In this document: piece after piece, positions 8,001-16,149 of the stretch | Numbering within the stretch: position 1 is the first letter of the stretch | Layout of the letters: the number at the start of each line of letters is the position of its first letter | DNA from: Chloroflexota bacterium | GTDB lineage: Bacteria > Chloroflexota > Anaerolineae > Aggregatilineales > J027 | Assembly: GCA_013112715.1 (NCBI GenBank) | Contig: JABFGB010000006.1 | Span: forward strand, 124,001-188,000 | Length of the DNA stretch: 64,000 bases | Direction: 5' to 3' | Made by a program: the position numbers and the translations under genes | The notes under the pieces: model-generated | What the model was told of the DNA's origin: nothing | The model's input: the letters and a program-made list of their open reading frames with translations, nothing else | Databases searched by the model: none

Positions 8001-9650
8001 CTAACGGCCAGCCAAACGATCACACGCCGGGCATGAGCCATCGGGACGAATGAGCGCGTAACCCCCCATTGGGTCGTCACCAAATGTTCCGGTAAAGTCC
8101 ATATTCCAGATGATGACCAACGGTACTTTGCCGCTGCTGCGTGCCAAACGAATGGCATCGGCGACCCATTGGGCCTGCTGTGCGACAGTGGTATTGACGG
8201 CCCATCCAAAAGCGCCCGGCAAGTTCCCATAACCTTCAGGGGTGAGATAGCCCAATTCAGTAAAACAGACGGGCTTGCGAATGGCATTATAGTAGGTATT
8301 GACCATGCCATAGAAATAGCGGGTGTAATAATTGTCGCGCGGGTCGCCGCTGGTTTGGCGGGGGCTGACAATGCCCTCATTGTAATGCGCACCAACACAG
8401 TCCATATAGCGCCCGGCCCCTGCCGCCGCCATGCCTGCAACGTAGGTGTTGTCGTTCCAGACCCGTTCACGCCCAAATGCGCTTTCAGCACCGGTTGGGG
8501 CTGGCGCGGCGCTAATCACAATTGTGCCGGGGTTGGTGCTCTTAATGGCATTATAAGCACGGGCCAGCAGTTGCGTATATCGAGCCGGATCAATTTGTCC
8601 AGTCGGCCATTCACGGTCAATATTGGGTTCGTTCCACACTTCAATGGCGTCCGCCCCCAAACCCGCTAACCCGGCAACAAACTTAGCATAATCATCAAAA
8701 TAGGCTTCTCCGCCGTTGATGTCCGCCGGGAAGCCGACTACACCCAGCAAAATGCGGAAGCCTTTGGCATGGGCATCATTGATTGTCCCCGCGACGGAAC
8801 TAGGGTCTTGCCCGCGCCCATAACGAATTTGTACTTTGGCCCATGTCATTCCGGCATAACGCATTAGATCGGGATGGGCGAAACTGGAAACATGCGCTCC
8901 ATAGGAGAATACGCGCAAATTGGCCGAGCTGTAGGCGGCGGCTGGGGCGCTGACTGGGCCAGTGCTGCTTGTCGTTGAATTTGTAGTAGGTGCGGGAGCG
9001 GTTTCGGTGCCGGGAACAACCGGTAGTGAGTTCTTATTGCCAGAAACGCTCACCAAACTGGCGAACAACCAACCCGTTTGACCGTTATAGACGGCCTGCA
9101 ACCATGTGCCATCCCCATTGCGTCCGTTTAATACAACTAACGTGTTGGCACCTAGTCCGGCGATAATGCCCGCACTGGTGCTTGGCCCACTGCGGAAATT
9201 GACCAGTCCGGTGGTTCTGCCGCTTAATCCCCCCGCAGGTACTTCGGCAGGTGGATTAGAAGGATTTGATGGGGCGGGATTGGTTCCACCTGTATTGGAT
9301 GCCACGCCTTCAACGGTGAGGACGGGCAGATTGTTCATCACAAAATCGGGGGAGAAGCGCAAATAATCGGACAGCATCCATCCAGTCGGGCTGCCGCTTT
9401 CCGGCGAACCGTAGACCCAGATACCACCGTTGCCCTGTTGATCTTCACGTCCGGTGATATTTACAACGGTATCGAGTGGGATCGTTCCCAGCGGAGACGC
9501 ATTGATGCCGGGGCGCATCCGAATGGCGAGTCGGTCGGTGGTGACACGCGCCTGCACCGGGCCTTGCGCTTGGACAGCAGGATTGGAATGAATTGAAACC
9601 GCAGAGAAAAGGGAGACTACAATGAGCAAAAAGATTGTAATTCGTTGCAT
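8001..9650 (-). CDS. Secreted SH3-domain clan GH-A glycoside hydrolase
   Basis: 549 residues. The N-terminus (MQRITIFLLIVVSLFSAVS, cleavage near AVQAQ) is a secretion signal. Two bacterial SH3-type domains follow: residues about 32-105 (LAIRMRPGINASPLGTIPL) and about 150-210 (TGLVNFRSGPSTSAGIIAGL). These probably bind peptidoglycan. After a Thr/Ser/Pro linker comes a TIM-barrel glycosidase with the acid/base in IEVWNEPNIDREW (E341) and the nucleophile in CFTELGYLT (E465). The catalytic half is clearly homologous to the adjacent gene at 6366-7916. Start choice: the ATG at 9650 directly precedes the signal sequence and has AAGGA upstream. An ATG at 9665 is possible, and a longer start at 9743 adds nothing recognisable. 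Substrate unknown; the SH3 domains suggest the cell wall as location. Confidence 0.78.
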   Translation of the reverse strand: MQRITIFLLIVVSLFSAVSIHSNPAVQAQGPVQARVTTDRLAIRMRPGINASPLGTIPLDTVVNITGREDQQGNGGIWVYGSPESGSPTGWMLSDYLRFSPDFVMNNLPVLTVEGVASNTGGTNPAPSNPSNPPAEVPAGGLSGRTTGLVNFRSGPSTSAGIIAGLGANTLVVLNGRNGDGTWLQAVYNGQTGWLFASLVSVSGNKNSLPVVPGTETAPAPTTNSTTSSTGPVSAPAAAYSSANLRVFSYGAHVSSFAHPDLMRYAGMTWAKVQIRYGRGQDPSSVAGTINDAHAKGFRILLGVVGFPADINGGEAYFDDYAKFVAGLAGLGADAIEVWNEPNIDREWPTGQIDPARYTQLLARAYNAIKSTNPGTIVISAAPAPTGAESAFGRERVWNDNTYVAGMAAAGAGRYMDCVGAHYNEGIVSPRQTSGDPRDNYYTRYFYGMVNTYYNAIRKPVCFTELGYLTPEGYGNLPGAFGWAVNTTVAQQAQWVADAIRLARSSGKVPLVIIWNMDFTGTFGDDPMGGYALIRPDGSCPACDRLAGR

Positions 9651-9819
9651 TAGTCCTTGACCCATTATACTTCTGTACCGCTTTAAGATTTGAGTGTGGT
9701 TAGAGTTGATTAACTGGCCCACAACGCGGGTGTAGTCTAGCATGAAGCAGGGAGGTGTCGCAATAGACCAAGCATCCCCGTCAGGTGAACGTTGGTTAAT
9801 GAATTCCGACCTTTGTGTG

Positions 9820-9848
9820 TTGGTGAAACCATAAAACCCGACTATAAT
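9820..9848 (+). promoter_or_regulatory. Sigma70-type promoter of the response regulator/kinase pair
   Basis: TTGGTG (9820-9825), a 17-base spacer and a perfect TATAAT (9843-9848). It lies about 100 bases before the response regulator start, in the 298-base gap that divides the minus-strand glycosidases from the plus-strand signalling and pilus genes. Confidence 0.6.
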
Positions 9849-9948
9849 TCTATGTGTAGCTTAATGTTTCTTGAATTTTCCTAAAAATGGTAAACGACCA
9901 AGTTGCCCGCTGCTATACGGGTAGTTTGTAAATGACGGGAAAGAACTT

Positions 9949-10713
9949 ATGAGTTCACCAGAACGCGATCCCATCCTCCGTAAGATCACCGTCATGATTG
10001 TGGACGACCATCCGGTTTGGCGGCGGGGTCTGCGGAGTGTATTATCGGACGATGAACATTTAGAAGTCATCGCCGAGGGTGAAAACGGTGAGCAGGCGCT
10101 TGAACTAGCGCGGGAGCTTCACCCTGATGTTATTTTGCTCGATGTCAACCTGCCTCAAATGAACGGTCTACAAATCGCCTCGCGTCTCAAAGCCGAGCGT
10201 AATTCAGCTTGCGTGGTTATGCTGACTGGATATGATGATGAGGAGCAGGCGCTTCATGCACTGCGGGCGGGTTGTTCGGCCTATTGCTCTAAAGATATTG
10301 ATCCGCTTTTGCTGATTGAGGTTATTCAAAAGGTGGTACAAGGGTATTATATGGTCAAAGGTGAGTATTATGATTTGGCGGGTATCCGTAAATGGACAAA
10401 CACCCGCATTGAAGCCACGACTGGCCCTTATACCATTGACCCCCATGAACATTTTGTGCCCCTCAGCCCACGCGAAATGGAAATTCTGCGCTATGTTACC
10501 CAGGGCAAGACCAACAAACAGATTGCCGAAGTCTTGAAAATTAGCCAACAAACCGTCAAAAATCATGTCAGTTCGATCCTGACCAAGCTGTATGTGGAAG
10601 ATCGGACACAGGCTGCGATCTATGCTATGCGGCGCGGATGGGTACGAATTGCGGATACCCCCAATACCCACGATAATGAAGATAACAAGCAAGACCATAC
10701 TGGGAGATTGTAA
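9949..10713 (+). CDS. NarL/FixJ-type response regulator (receiver + LuxR HTH)
   Basis: 254 residues. The receiver domain (about 12-130) has the acidic pair in IVDDHPVWRRGL, the phosphoacceptor D65 in ILLDVNLPQMNG, the Thr in VVMLTGYDDE and the Lys in YCSKD, so all phosphorylation residues are intact. The C-terminal domain (about 175-240) is a LuxR-type helix-turn-helix: LSPREMEILRYVTQGKTNK followed by ISQQTVKNHVSSIL. It would bind DNA as a phosphorylation-dependent dimer. The stop overlaps the start of the histidine kinase gene by one base (TAATG), so the two are translationally coupled and form a two-component pair. The location directly upstream of the pilus cluster suggests control of pili, but there are 164 bases between the kinase and cpaB and this link is inferred. 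Confidence 0.9.
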   Translation: MSSPERDPILRKITVMIVDDHPVWRRGLRSVLSDDEHLEVIAEGENGEQALELARELHPDVILLDVNLPQMNGLQIASRLKAERNSACVVMLTGYDDEEQALHALRAGCSAYCSKDIDPLLLIEVIQKVVQGYYMVKGEYYDLAGIRKWTNTRIEATTGPYTIDPHEHFVPLSPREMEILRYVTQGKTNKQIAEVLKISQQTVKNHVSSILTKLYVEDRTQAAIYAMRRGWVRIADTPNTHDNEDNKQDHTGRL

Positions 10714-11822
10714 TGAGCGCTCAATCATTGCGAGATGAACTCATCGCCGAAATCCAAGCCGAATATGACGGTATCAAGATGCGGATGAAGGAAAATCAGG
10801 CCCTCGTTGACCAGAGCCAAGTCGAGGTACAGCGCCTTCAGGAACGCAACGTCTCGGTGAACGCTCGAATGCGCCGCATTGAAGATGCCTTCGACACCGT
10901 GCCGCGTCAAGATATTCGCGTGACCTATGAAGATGCCATTGATGCCAAAAGCCGCTTGTTAACGATGCGAGCACAACTTGAAAAATTGCAGGAAGGCCAA
11001 CAGCAGCTTGAACAATCCAGTCAAATTTTAGGGCGTTTGCTCGAAAAACTAAAAAGCGCGGGTAATTTTGGATTGGGTGGTGGCTATATGCCCATGTCTG
11101 GCGCAGGCAATACACCCAAGCCTACCCTTAGCCTTGATGGGCAAGCGATTATCCGCGTTGTGCAGGCCCAAGAGCAAGAGCGTCAGGCCTTGGCAAATAA
11201 ATTGCACGACGGCCCCGCGCAGTCGCTCACCAATTTCATCCTGCAAGCCGAAGTATGCCAGCGCTTGTTTGACCGTGATCCTGATCGTGCCAGCCAAGAA
11301 TTGGTGAATCTGAAGGCCGCCGCCAGTCAGAGTTTCCAAAAGGTACGCGATTTCATTTTTGATCTGCGCCCGATGATGCTGGATGACCTCGGTCTTATCC
11401 CCACCCTACGCCGCTATGCTGAAAATTTTGAGCAGAAAAGCGAGACCAAGTTGCAATTTAATGTGGTCGGCGAAGAACGGCGCATGGCAAAACATACCGA
11501 AGTCATGATGTTCCGCAGTGTACAGTCCCTTTTGTCCATTTGCCGTGACCAGTTGAGTGCCAAAACGATTCGCGTCATGATTGACGTAGGTTCGGAAACG
11601 ATTAAGGCAGTAGTTGAGGATGATGGACAAGGCTTTGATATCGAGGCTGTCTCCAATCCTGCGCTTGGTGATCCAAGAGTACAGGGGTTGAATGCCCTAA
11701 TTGAACGCATTGAGGTGGTGGGTGGCAAGCTCGATATTTACAGTGAAGAGGGGTCTGGCAGTCGTTTCCAATTGGTGCTGCCCATCTTTGAGGATGAAGA
11801 ACCTGATTTAGACTATAACTAG
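10713..11822 (+). CDS. Soluble DegS-like histidine kinase with degenerate N-box
   Basis: 369 residues with no membrane segment. Residues 1-115 are predicted coiled coil (repeated charged heptads, EVQRLQERN, LEKLQEGQQQLEQ). The HisKA_3 dimerisation helix carries the phosphoacceptor H165 in NKLHDGPAQSL, and RDFIFDLRPMMLDDLGL is typical of the DegS/NarX branch. In the ATPase domain the G1 box (VEDDGQGFD, about 302-309) and the following GLNALIERIEVVGGKL are intact. The N-box position (about 267-281) reads FRSVQSLLSICRDQLS, lacking both the usual Glu and the Mg-binding Asn seen in FRxxQEAxxNxxKH. ATP binding or kinase activity may therefore be weakened or depend on a partner. Paired with the response regulator immediately upstream. 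Confidence 0.85.
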   Translation: MSAQSLRDELIAEIQAEYDGIKMRMKENQALVDQSQVEVQRLQERNVSVNARMRRIEDAFDTVPRQDIRVTYEDAIDAKSRLLTMRAQLEKLQEGQQQLEQSSQILGRLLEKLKSAGNFGLGGGYMPMSGAGNTPKPTLSLDGQAIIRVVQAQEQERQALANKLHDGPAQSLTNFILQAEVCQRLFDRDPDRASQELVNLKAAASQSFQKVRDFIFDLRPMMLDDLGLIPTLRRYAENFEQKSETKLQFNVVGEERRMAKHTEVMMFRSVQSLLSICRDQLSAKTIRVMIDVGSETIKAVVEDDGQGFDIEAVSNPALGDPRVQGLNALIERIEVVGGKLDIYSEEGSGSRFQLVLPIFEDEEPDLDYN

Positions 11823-11986
11823 GCCAAGTGCTTGCGTTTGAAAAATTCATCGCAATAATTGATTTTGTGTGAATTTTCTAACGGCGATAGGACTATAGGC
11901 CCGTTTGCATTATTTTATCTTCCAACTACACTAAGGGAAGGCAACTTTTAGTCTAAAAATGTTCCTCCCCGGAAGGAGCAACTTAC

Positions 11987-13210
11987 ATGCGAGGTCGTGT
12001 TCTCATTTTAGTTGGTTTAATTATTGTGCTGGGGGTTGTCCTCGCTGCCGTGTTGTTACTGGGCGGCGGAGGTGATGATGGTACTGATGAAACAACTCCA
12101 GAGGCGAACACCACACCCGGAACTCCCGGCGTGGTCATTCCTACTACCCGCCCCGGCGATACCCCCGCGCCACCAGTACAAGAAAATGTTGAATATGTAG
12201 TTATTGCATTGCAAGACCTACCACGCGGTATTGAAATTACCGACGCGATGGTTGACGTGCGGGCATGGCCGATTGGTTCTGCACCCACTACTTCTTTCGT
12301 CGCCGTTGAACAGGTCATCGGCAAGATCACCCGTACCGATATTCCGCGCGAATCACCCATTGTGCAAGCACAACTGGTTGAAAGTTTGGCGGATGTGGCG
12401 GGTGAAGGCTCGGACTTGGCAACGCAGATTGAACCGGGGCAAGTTGCGATGGCAGTACCACTGGATGCCACCGGGCTTGGACAGGTCGCTTATGGGTTCC
12501 AACCGGGTGACCGGATTGATGTCATTATGTCTTTCTTGTTCATTGATGTGGACGAAGAATTCCAAACCCGTTTGCCCAATCAAATTACGATTGTGACACG
12601 GCTTGAAGACGGCTCCATCGGTTTTACTGATGGACGTATCGGGCGTGCCGAACCCAGCCCCATCTTCCCTGAAGGGGTAGTCATTGGCCCCAGCGAACCT
12701 GTCCAACGTCCACGTTTGGTTACGCAACGTACCATTCAAGACGCAACCGTGTTGCATGTAGGTTGGTTACCGGAGGATGGTAAGCTGTTTGAGGCCGAAG
12801 AAGCGACCCCCACTGCGCCTGCGGTACTGGCACCACCTCCAACGGCTGATCCTAATCAGGCGAACAATGCCAATACTGTGTTGACGGTTGTCCCCACCGA
12901 GACATCCTTTATTCCGGTCATTATGGTGGTCGCGGTGCCGCCACAGGATGCCATTGTTTTGACATGGGCGGTGGATGCTGGTATTCCGATCACTTATGTC
13001 TTGCGTTCGGCCCAAGATCAGGGTGCGGCCTCAACATTGACCGAATCGGTCACGCTAGAGTATATGATTAATACCTACAACGTGCGTCAGGCCGAAAATC
13101 TGCCGTTTGCGATTGAACCCGCTGTTACGGACATTCGTCGGTTGGACTTGAGCAGCCTACGTACATTCAGTGGTCTAAGCGACCCGGCAGTCCAACAGGT
13201 GGCGCAGTAA
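11987..13210 (+). CDS. cpaB: Flp/Tad pilus assembly protein CpaB (SAF domain)
   Basis: 407 residues. One N-terminal membrane helix (LILVGLIIVLGVVLAAVLLL) is followed by a Thr/Pro-rich linker. A SAF-type domain then starts near residue 68 (YVVIALQDLPRGIEITDAM, GKITRTDIPRESPIVQAQL), followed by the RcpC/CpaB core (PGQVAMAVPLDATGLGQVAYG, FQPGDRIDVIMSF). CpaB is an extracytoplasmic pilus assembly factor that in didermal bacteria works with the secretin; no secretin gene is seen here. A second Pro-rich insert (about residues 262-300) is longer than in textbook CpaB. GGAAGGAG precedes the ATG. The 164 bases before it hold a weak promoter candidate (TTGCGT at 11832, AATAAT at 11854). First gene of the pilus operon. 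Confidence 0.85.
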   Translation: MRGRVLILVGLIIVLGVVLAAVLLLGGGGDDGTDETTPEANTTPGTPGVVIPTTRPGDTPAPPVQENVEYVVIALQDLPRGIEITDAMVDVRAWPIGSAPTTSFVAVEQVIGKITRTDIPRESPIVQAQLVESLADVAGEGSDLATQIEPGQVAMAVPLDATGLGQVAYGFQPGDRIDVIMSFLFIDVDEEFQTRLPNQITIVTRLEDGSIGFTDGRIGRAEPSPIFPEGVVIGPSEPVQRPRLVTQRTIQDATVLHVGWLPEDGKLFEAEEATPTAPAVLAPPPTADPNQANNANTVLTVVPTETSFIPVIMVVAVPPQDAIVLTWAVDAGIPITYVLRSAQDQGAASTLTESVTLEYMINTYNVRQAENLPFAIEPAVTDIRRLDLSSLRTFSGLSDPAVQQVAQ

Positions 13211-13295
13211 ACCACTAGCATTGAGCATGAATTGAAGGTTGCCGTTTCTGCCAATCCCCGGTAGAGATGGCAACCGGGTCAAAGGAATTATTGAT

Positions 13296-14615
13296 ATGGG
13301 TAAGCCACAAGGCGGCATGGGTAAAAAAGATGTCATCCGCGTCATTCTGGTAGACGACATTCCAGAAGCCCGTGAAGGCTTGCGTAAACTGCTGGCCTTT
13401 GAGTCCGATATTGAAGTCGTTGGTTCTGGCAGCACCGGGCGCGAAGGGCTGGATTTGGCGATTCGCACCCAACCAGACATTATCTTGATGGACATCAATA
13501 TGCCGGACATGGACGGCATCAACGCTACCGAGCAGATTAGCAAAGCCGTTCCTACAGCCGCTGTCGTGATGATGTCGGTTCATAAAGATTCGGCCTATCT
13601 GCGGCGGGCGATGCTGGCAGGGGCACGTGATTTTCTCGAAAAACCGATTTCGGGAGAAGAACTTTACTCGACGATTCGCAAAGTTTATCAATTAAACGCG
13701 AATGTTCGGGAGCAATACCGCCAAGGCGGTGCTGTTGCTTCTGCGGAACGGGCCAAAGCCGCGGCTGGCGGAAGTTCTGCTGGCAAACGGGCTGGTCATA
13801 TTGTGGCCGTCTATAGCCCGCAAGGTGGAGTTGGCAAGACTACCCTTGCGACCAATGTTGCTGCTGGGTTGATGCGTGAAGATACACGGGTTTTGTTGGT
13901 AGATTGCGATTTTGAATTTGGGGATTTGGCGGTGTTTTTATATCTCCAGAGCAATCTCAGTGTAGTTGATCTGGCAAAAGCCGTTGAAGAACTTGATCCT
14001 GATCTTATTGAAAACGTATTGATGACCCATGCCAGTGGGTTGCGGGTATTGCTCGGCCCGGCTCACTTGGATGACGTAGATGAGACGAACCTGCTCACAC
14101 CAGATGTGTTTGAGCGTATCATCCAACAATTGGCGGGTAATTTTGACTTCACGATTTTGGATATGCGGGTGCGCCTAGACCGCTTGGCTGCAAAGTTGTT
14201 CGGGTTGGCTGACCGGATTGTATTGGTTGGAACCCCTACCCTGCCGACTGTAAAAAGCTGCCGCCAAGTGTTAGAAGTGCTAGATGGTGAGTTTGGGCCG
14301 GAAAAGACTATTTTTGTAATGAACCGTGTCACCGACCCCCGTGAAAAAGCGGGACTCCCCTTAGAAGATATTGAAAAGAGCCTGAAGCGTCAGATTGAAG
14401 CGCGTATCCCCCTTGACGAAAAAACTATGATTGCAGCTGTTAATCAAGGGGTGCCTGTGGTTGCCAAAGGACGTGGTAAATCGCCCGCCAAAGAAATTGT
14501 TGAGCTGGCCGAACTGGTGCGGCGCTCGGTTTCAGGTGAGGATGAATCCACCTCGATGCAGGCCACTGCCGCTGGTAAACAAGAACGTTCCCGTTTTGGA
14601 CGGCGTTCGGGCTGA
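13296..14615 (+). CDS. cpaE: CpaE-type pilus ATPase: receiver domain + MinD/ParA-like ATPase
   Basis: 439 residues. N-terminal receiver domain (about 10-130): acidic pair in ILVDDIPEAREGL, D66 in IILMDINMPDMDG, Ser in MMSVHKDS and Lys in FLEKPIS, so it looks phosphorylatable, unlike the degenerate receiver-like domain of classical CpaE. After an Ala/Gly linker comes a MinD/ParA-type ATPase with a deviant Walker A (SPQGGVGKTT, K181), then LLVDCDFEFGDLAVFL and IPLDEKTMIAAVNQG. CpaE localises and positions the pilus machine at the membrane. The ATG at 13296 has AAGGA at the right distance and starts directly before the receiver. A TTG at 13239 has no support. It sits 85 bases after cpaB and 62 before the ATPase gene cpaF. 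Confidence 0.87.
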   Translation: MGKPQGGMGKKDVIRVILVDDIPEAREGLRKLLAFESDIEVVGSGSTGREGLDLAIRTQPDIILMDINMPDMDGINATEQISKAVPTAAVVMMSVHKDSAYLRRAMLAGARDFLEKPISGEELYSTIRKVYQLNANVREQYRQGGAVASAERAKAAAGGSSAGKRAGHIVAVYSPQGGVGKTTLATNVAAGLMREDTRVLLVDCDFEFGDLAVFLYLQSNLSVVDLAKAVEELDPDLIENVLMTHASGLRVLLGPAHLDDVDETNLLTPDVFERIIQQLAGNFDFTILDMRVRLDRLAAKLFGLADRIVLVGTPTLPTVKSCRQVLEVLDGEFGPEKTIFVMNRVTDPREKAGLPLEDIEKSLKRQIEARIPLDEKTMIAAVNQGVPVVAKGRGKSPAKEIVELAELVRRSVSGEDESTSMQATAAGKQERSRFGRRSG

Positions 14616-14677
14616 TAAGATGACAAGTTGATAGGTTGCCCGTTTCAAAAGTTTGAGTTGGATGAGGAGCATTTTCT

Positions 14678-16075
14678 ATGTCGTTACTACGCAAAATCGA
14701 AAAAGGTGGCGGTACTCCCGGTGGTCCCGGAGATGGCGGCCCCAATGATACTTCACGTTTGGACGAGATGCGCGTTCGTCGCCAACCCGTCCCCCAACAG
14801 GCCCAAGGCGCATCCAGCTATAAAGACCTGAAATCGCGTGTCCAAAAGAAGCTGTTGAGTGAAATTGACCCATCCATGGATCCTCACTCACCTGAGGTGC
14901 GTACTACCATTGAAGAGCTTTTTACCACCATCTTGGCTGAAGAAGGCATCGTCTTAAGCCGTGCCGACAAACAAAAGCTGTTCGATGCCATCCTTGCGGA
15001 AATTTTGGGCTATGGCCCGATTGAGCCTCTCTTGGCGGACGAATCCATCACCGAAATTATGGTGAATGGCCCCAAAAATATCTATATCGAGCGTAAAGGG
15101 ATGGTTGCGCGAGTCAACGTTACATTTGAAAGTGACGAACATGTAAAGCGTGTGATTGACCGTATCGTGTCACCACTGGGTCGTCGTGTGGACGAATCAC
15201 ACCCCTATGAAGACGCCCGTTTGAAGGACGGCTCGCGTGTGAATGTAATTATTCCCCCATTGGCGCTGAACGGCCCCACGATTACCATTCGTAAATTCTC
15301 CAAGTCGCCCCTACAAGTGGAAGACTTGGTTCGTTTTGGCTCTATGACTCCCGAAATTGCCGAATTTCTACGGGCATGTGTGATCGCAGCCCTCAATATC
15401 GTCGTGTCAGGGGGTACAGGCTCTGGCAAGACGACGCTGTTGAACGTGCTCTCCGGGTTTATTCCCAACGATGAGCGTATCATTACCGTCGAAAATGCCG
15501 CTGAATTGCAGCTTCGTCAAGAACACGTGGTTACATTGGAATCTCGCCCTGCCAATATTGAAGGCAAAGGCGCAGTCACGATTCAAGACTTGGTCGTCAA
15601 TACCCTTCGTATGCGTCCTGACCGCATCATCGTTGGGGAATGCCGTTCGGGTGAGGCGCTGGACATGCTTCAGGCCATGAATACGGGTCACGAAGGTTCT
15701 ATGACTACTGCCCATGCCAACAGCCCGCGTGACTGTCTATCCCGTCTGGAAGTTATGTGTTTGATGTCGGGTATGGATTTGCCAGTACGGGCTATTCGTG
15801 AACAAGTATCTTCCGCTATTGACCTGATTATTCAACAAAGCCGTATGCGTGACGGTACTCGTAAGATCACCAATATCACCGAAGTGCAAGGCATGGAAGG
15901 TGACATCATCACCATGTCGGACATCTTTGTGTTTGAGCAGACCGGTATTGAAGCAGGTAAGGTCATCGGACGTATTCGACCTACGGGTATACGGCCCAAA
16001 TTCATTGACCGTATCGAGGCTGCTGGCATCCACCTGCCGCCGTCGGTCTTTGGTATCGGTTCCTCCCGTTACTAG
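14678..16075 (+). CDS. cpaF: Tad pilus secretion ATPase CpaF/TadA
   Basis: 465 residues, the hexameric type II/IV secretion ATPase that drives Flp pilus assembly from the cytoplasmic side. An N-terminal low-complexity Gly/Pro stretch is followed by the CpaF N-domain (EILGYGPIEPLLADESITEI, MVNGPKNIYIERKG). Walker A is SGGTGSGKTTLLN (K251). The Asp/Glu box and Walker B region read IITVENAAELQL and RPDRIIVGECRSGEALDML, and the His box is GHEGSMTTAHANSPRD. All motifs are intact and the length is usual. GAGGAG precedes the ATG. The gene is followed by a strong inverted repeat (16087-16121) before tadB. Confidence 0.93.
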   Translation: MSLLRKIEKGGGTPGGPGDGGPNDTSRLDEMRVRRQPVPQQAQGASSYKDLKSRVQKKLLSEIDPSMDPHSPEVRTTIEELFTTILAEEGIVLSRADKQKLFDAILAEILGYGPIEPLLADESITEIMVNGPKNIYIERKGMVARVNVTFESDEHVKRVIDRIVSPLGRRVDESHPYEDARLKDGSRVNVIIPPLALNGPTITIRKFSKSPLQVEDLVRFGSMTPEIAEFLRACVIAALNIVVSGGTGSGKTTLLNVLSGFIPNDERIITVENAAELQLRQEHVVTLESRPANIEGKGAVTIQDLVVNTLRMRPDRIIVGECRSGEALDMLQAMNTGHEGSMTTAHANSPRDCLSRLEVMCLMSGMDLPVRAIREQVSSAIDLIIQQSRMRDGTRKITNITEVQGMEGDIITMSDIFVFEQTGIEAGKVIGRIRPTGIRPKFIDRIEAAGIHLPPSVFGIGSSRY

Positions 16076-16086
16076 CAATAACTAAA

Positions 16087-16121
16087 ACCGAGGTGAGCTA
16101 AACGTTTAGACTCACCTCGGT
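16087..16121 (+). repeat. Perfect inverted repeat between cpaF and tadB
   Basis: Arms ACCGAGGTGAG (16087-16097) and CTCACCTCGGT (16111-16121) pair perfectly over 11 bases. The loop itself contains the 12-base palindrome CTAAACGTTTAG. It is followed by only a broken T run (AAAAAGTTTTTGG) and then the tadB ribosome binding site. It looks like an intercistronic processing or attenuation hairpin rather than a full terminator. Confidence 0.75.
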
Positions 16122-16149
16122 GTGAAAAAGTTTTTGGAGGAGATGGGTA

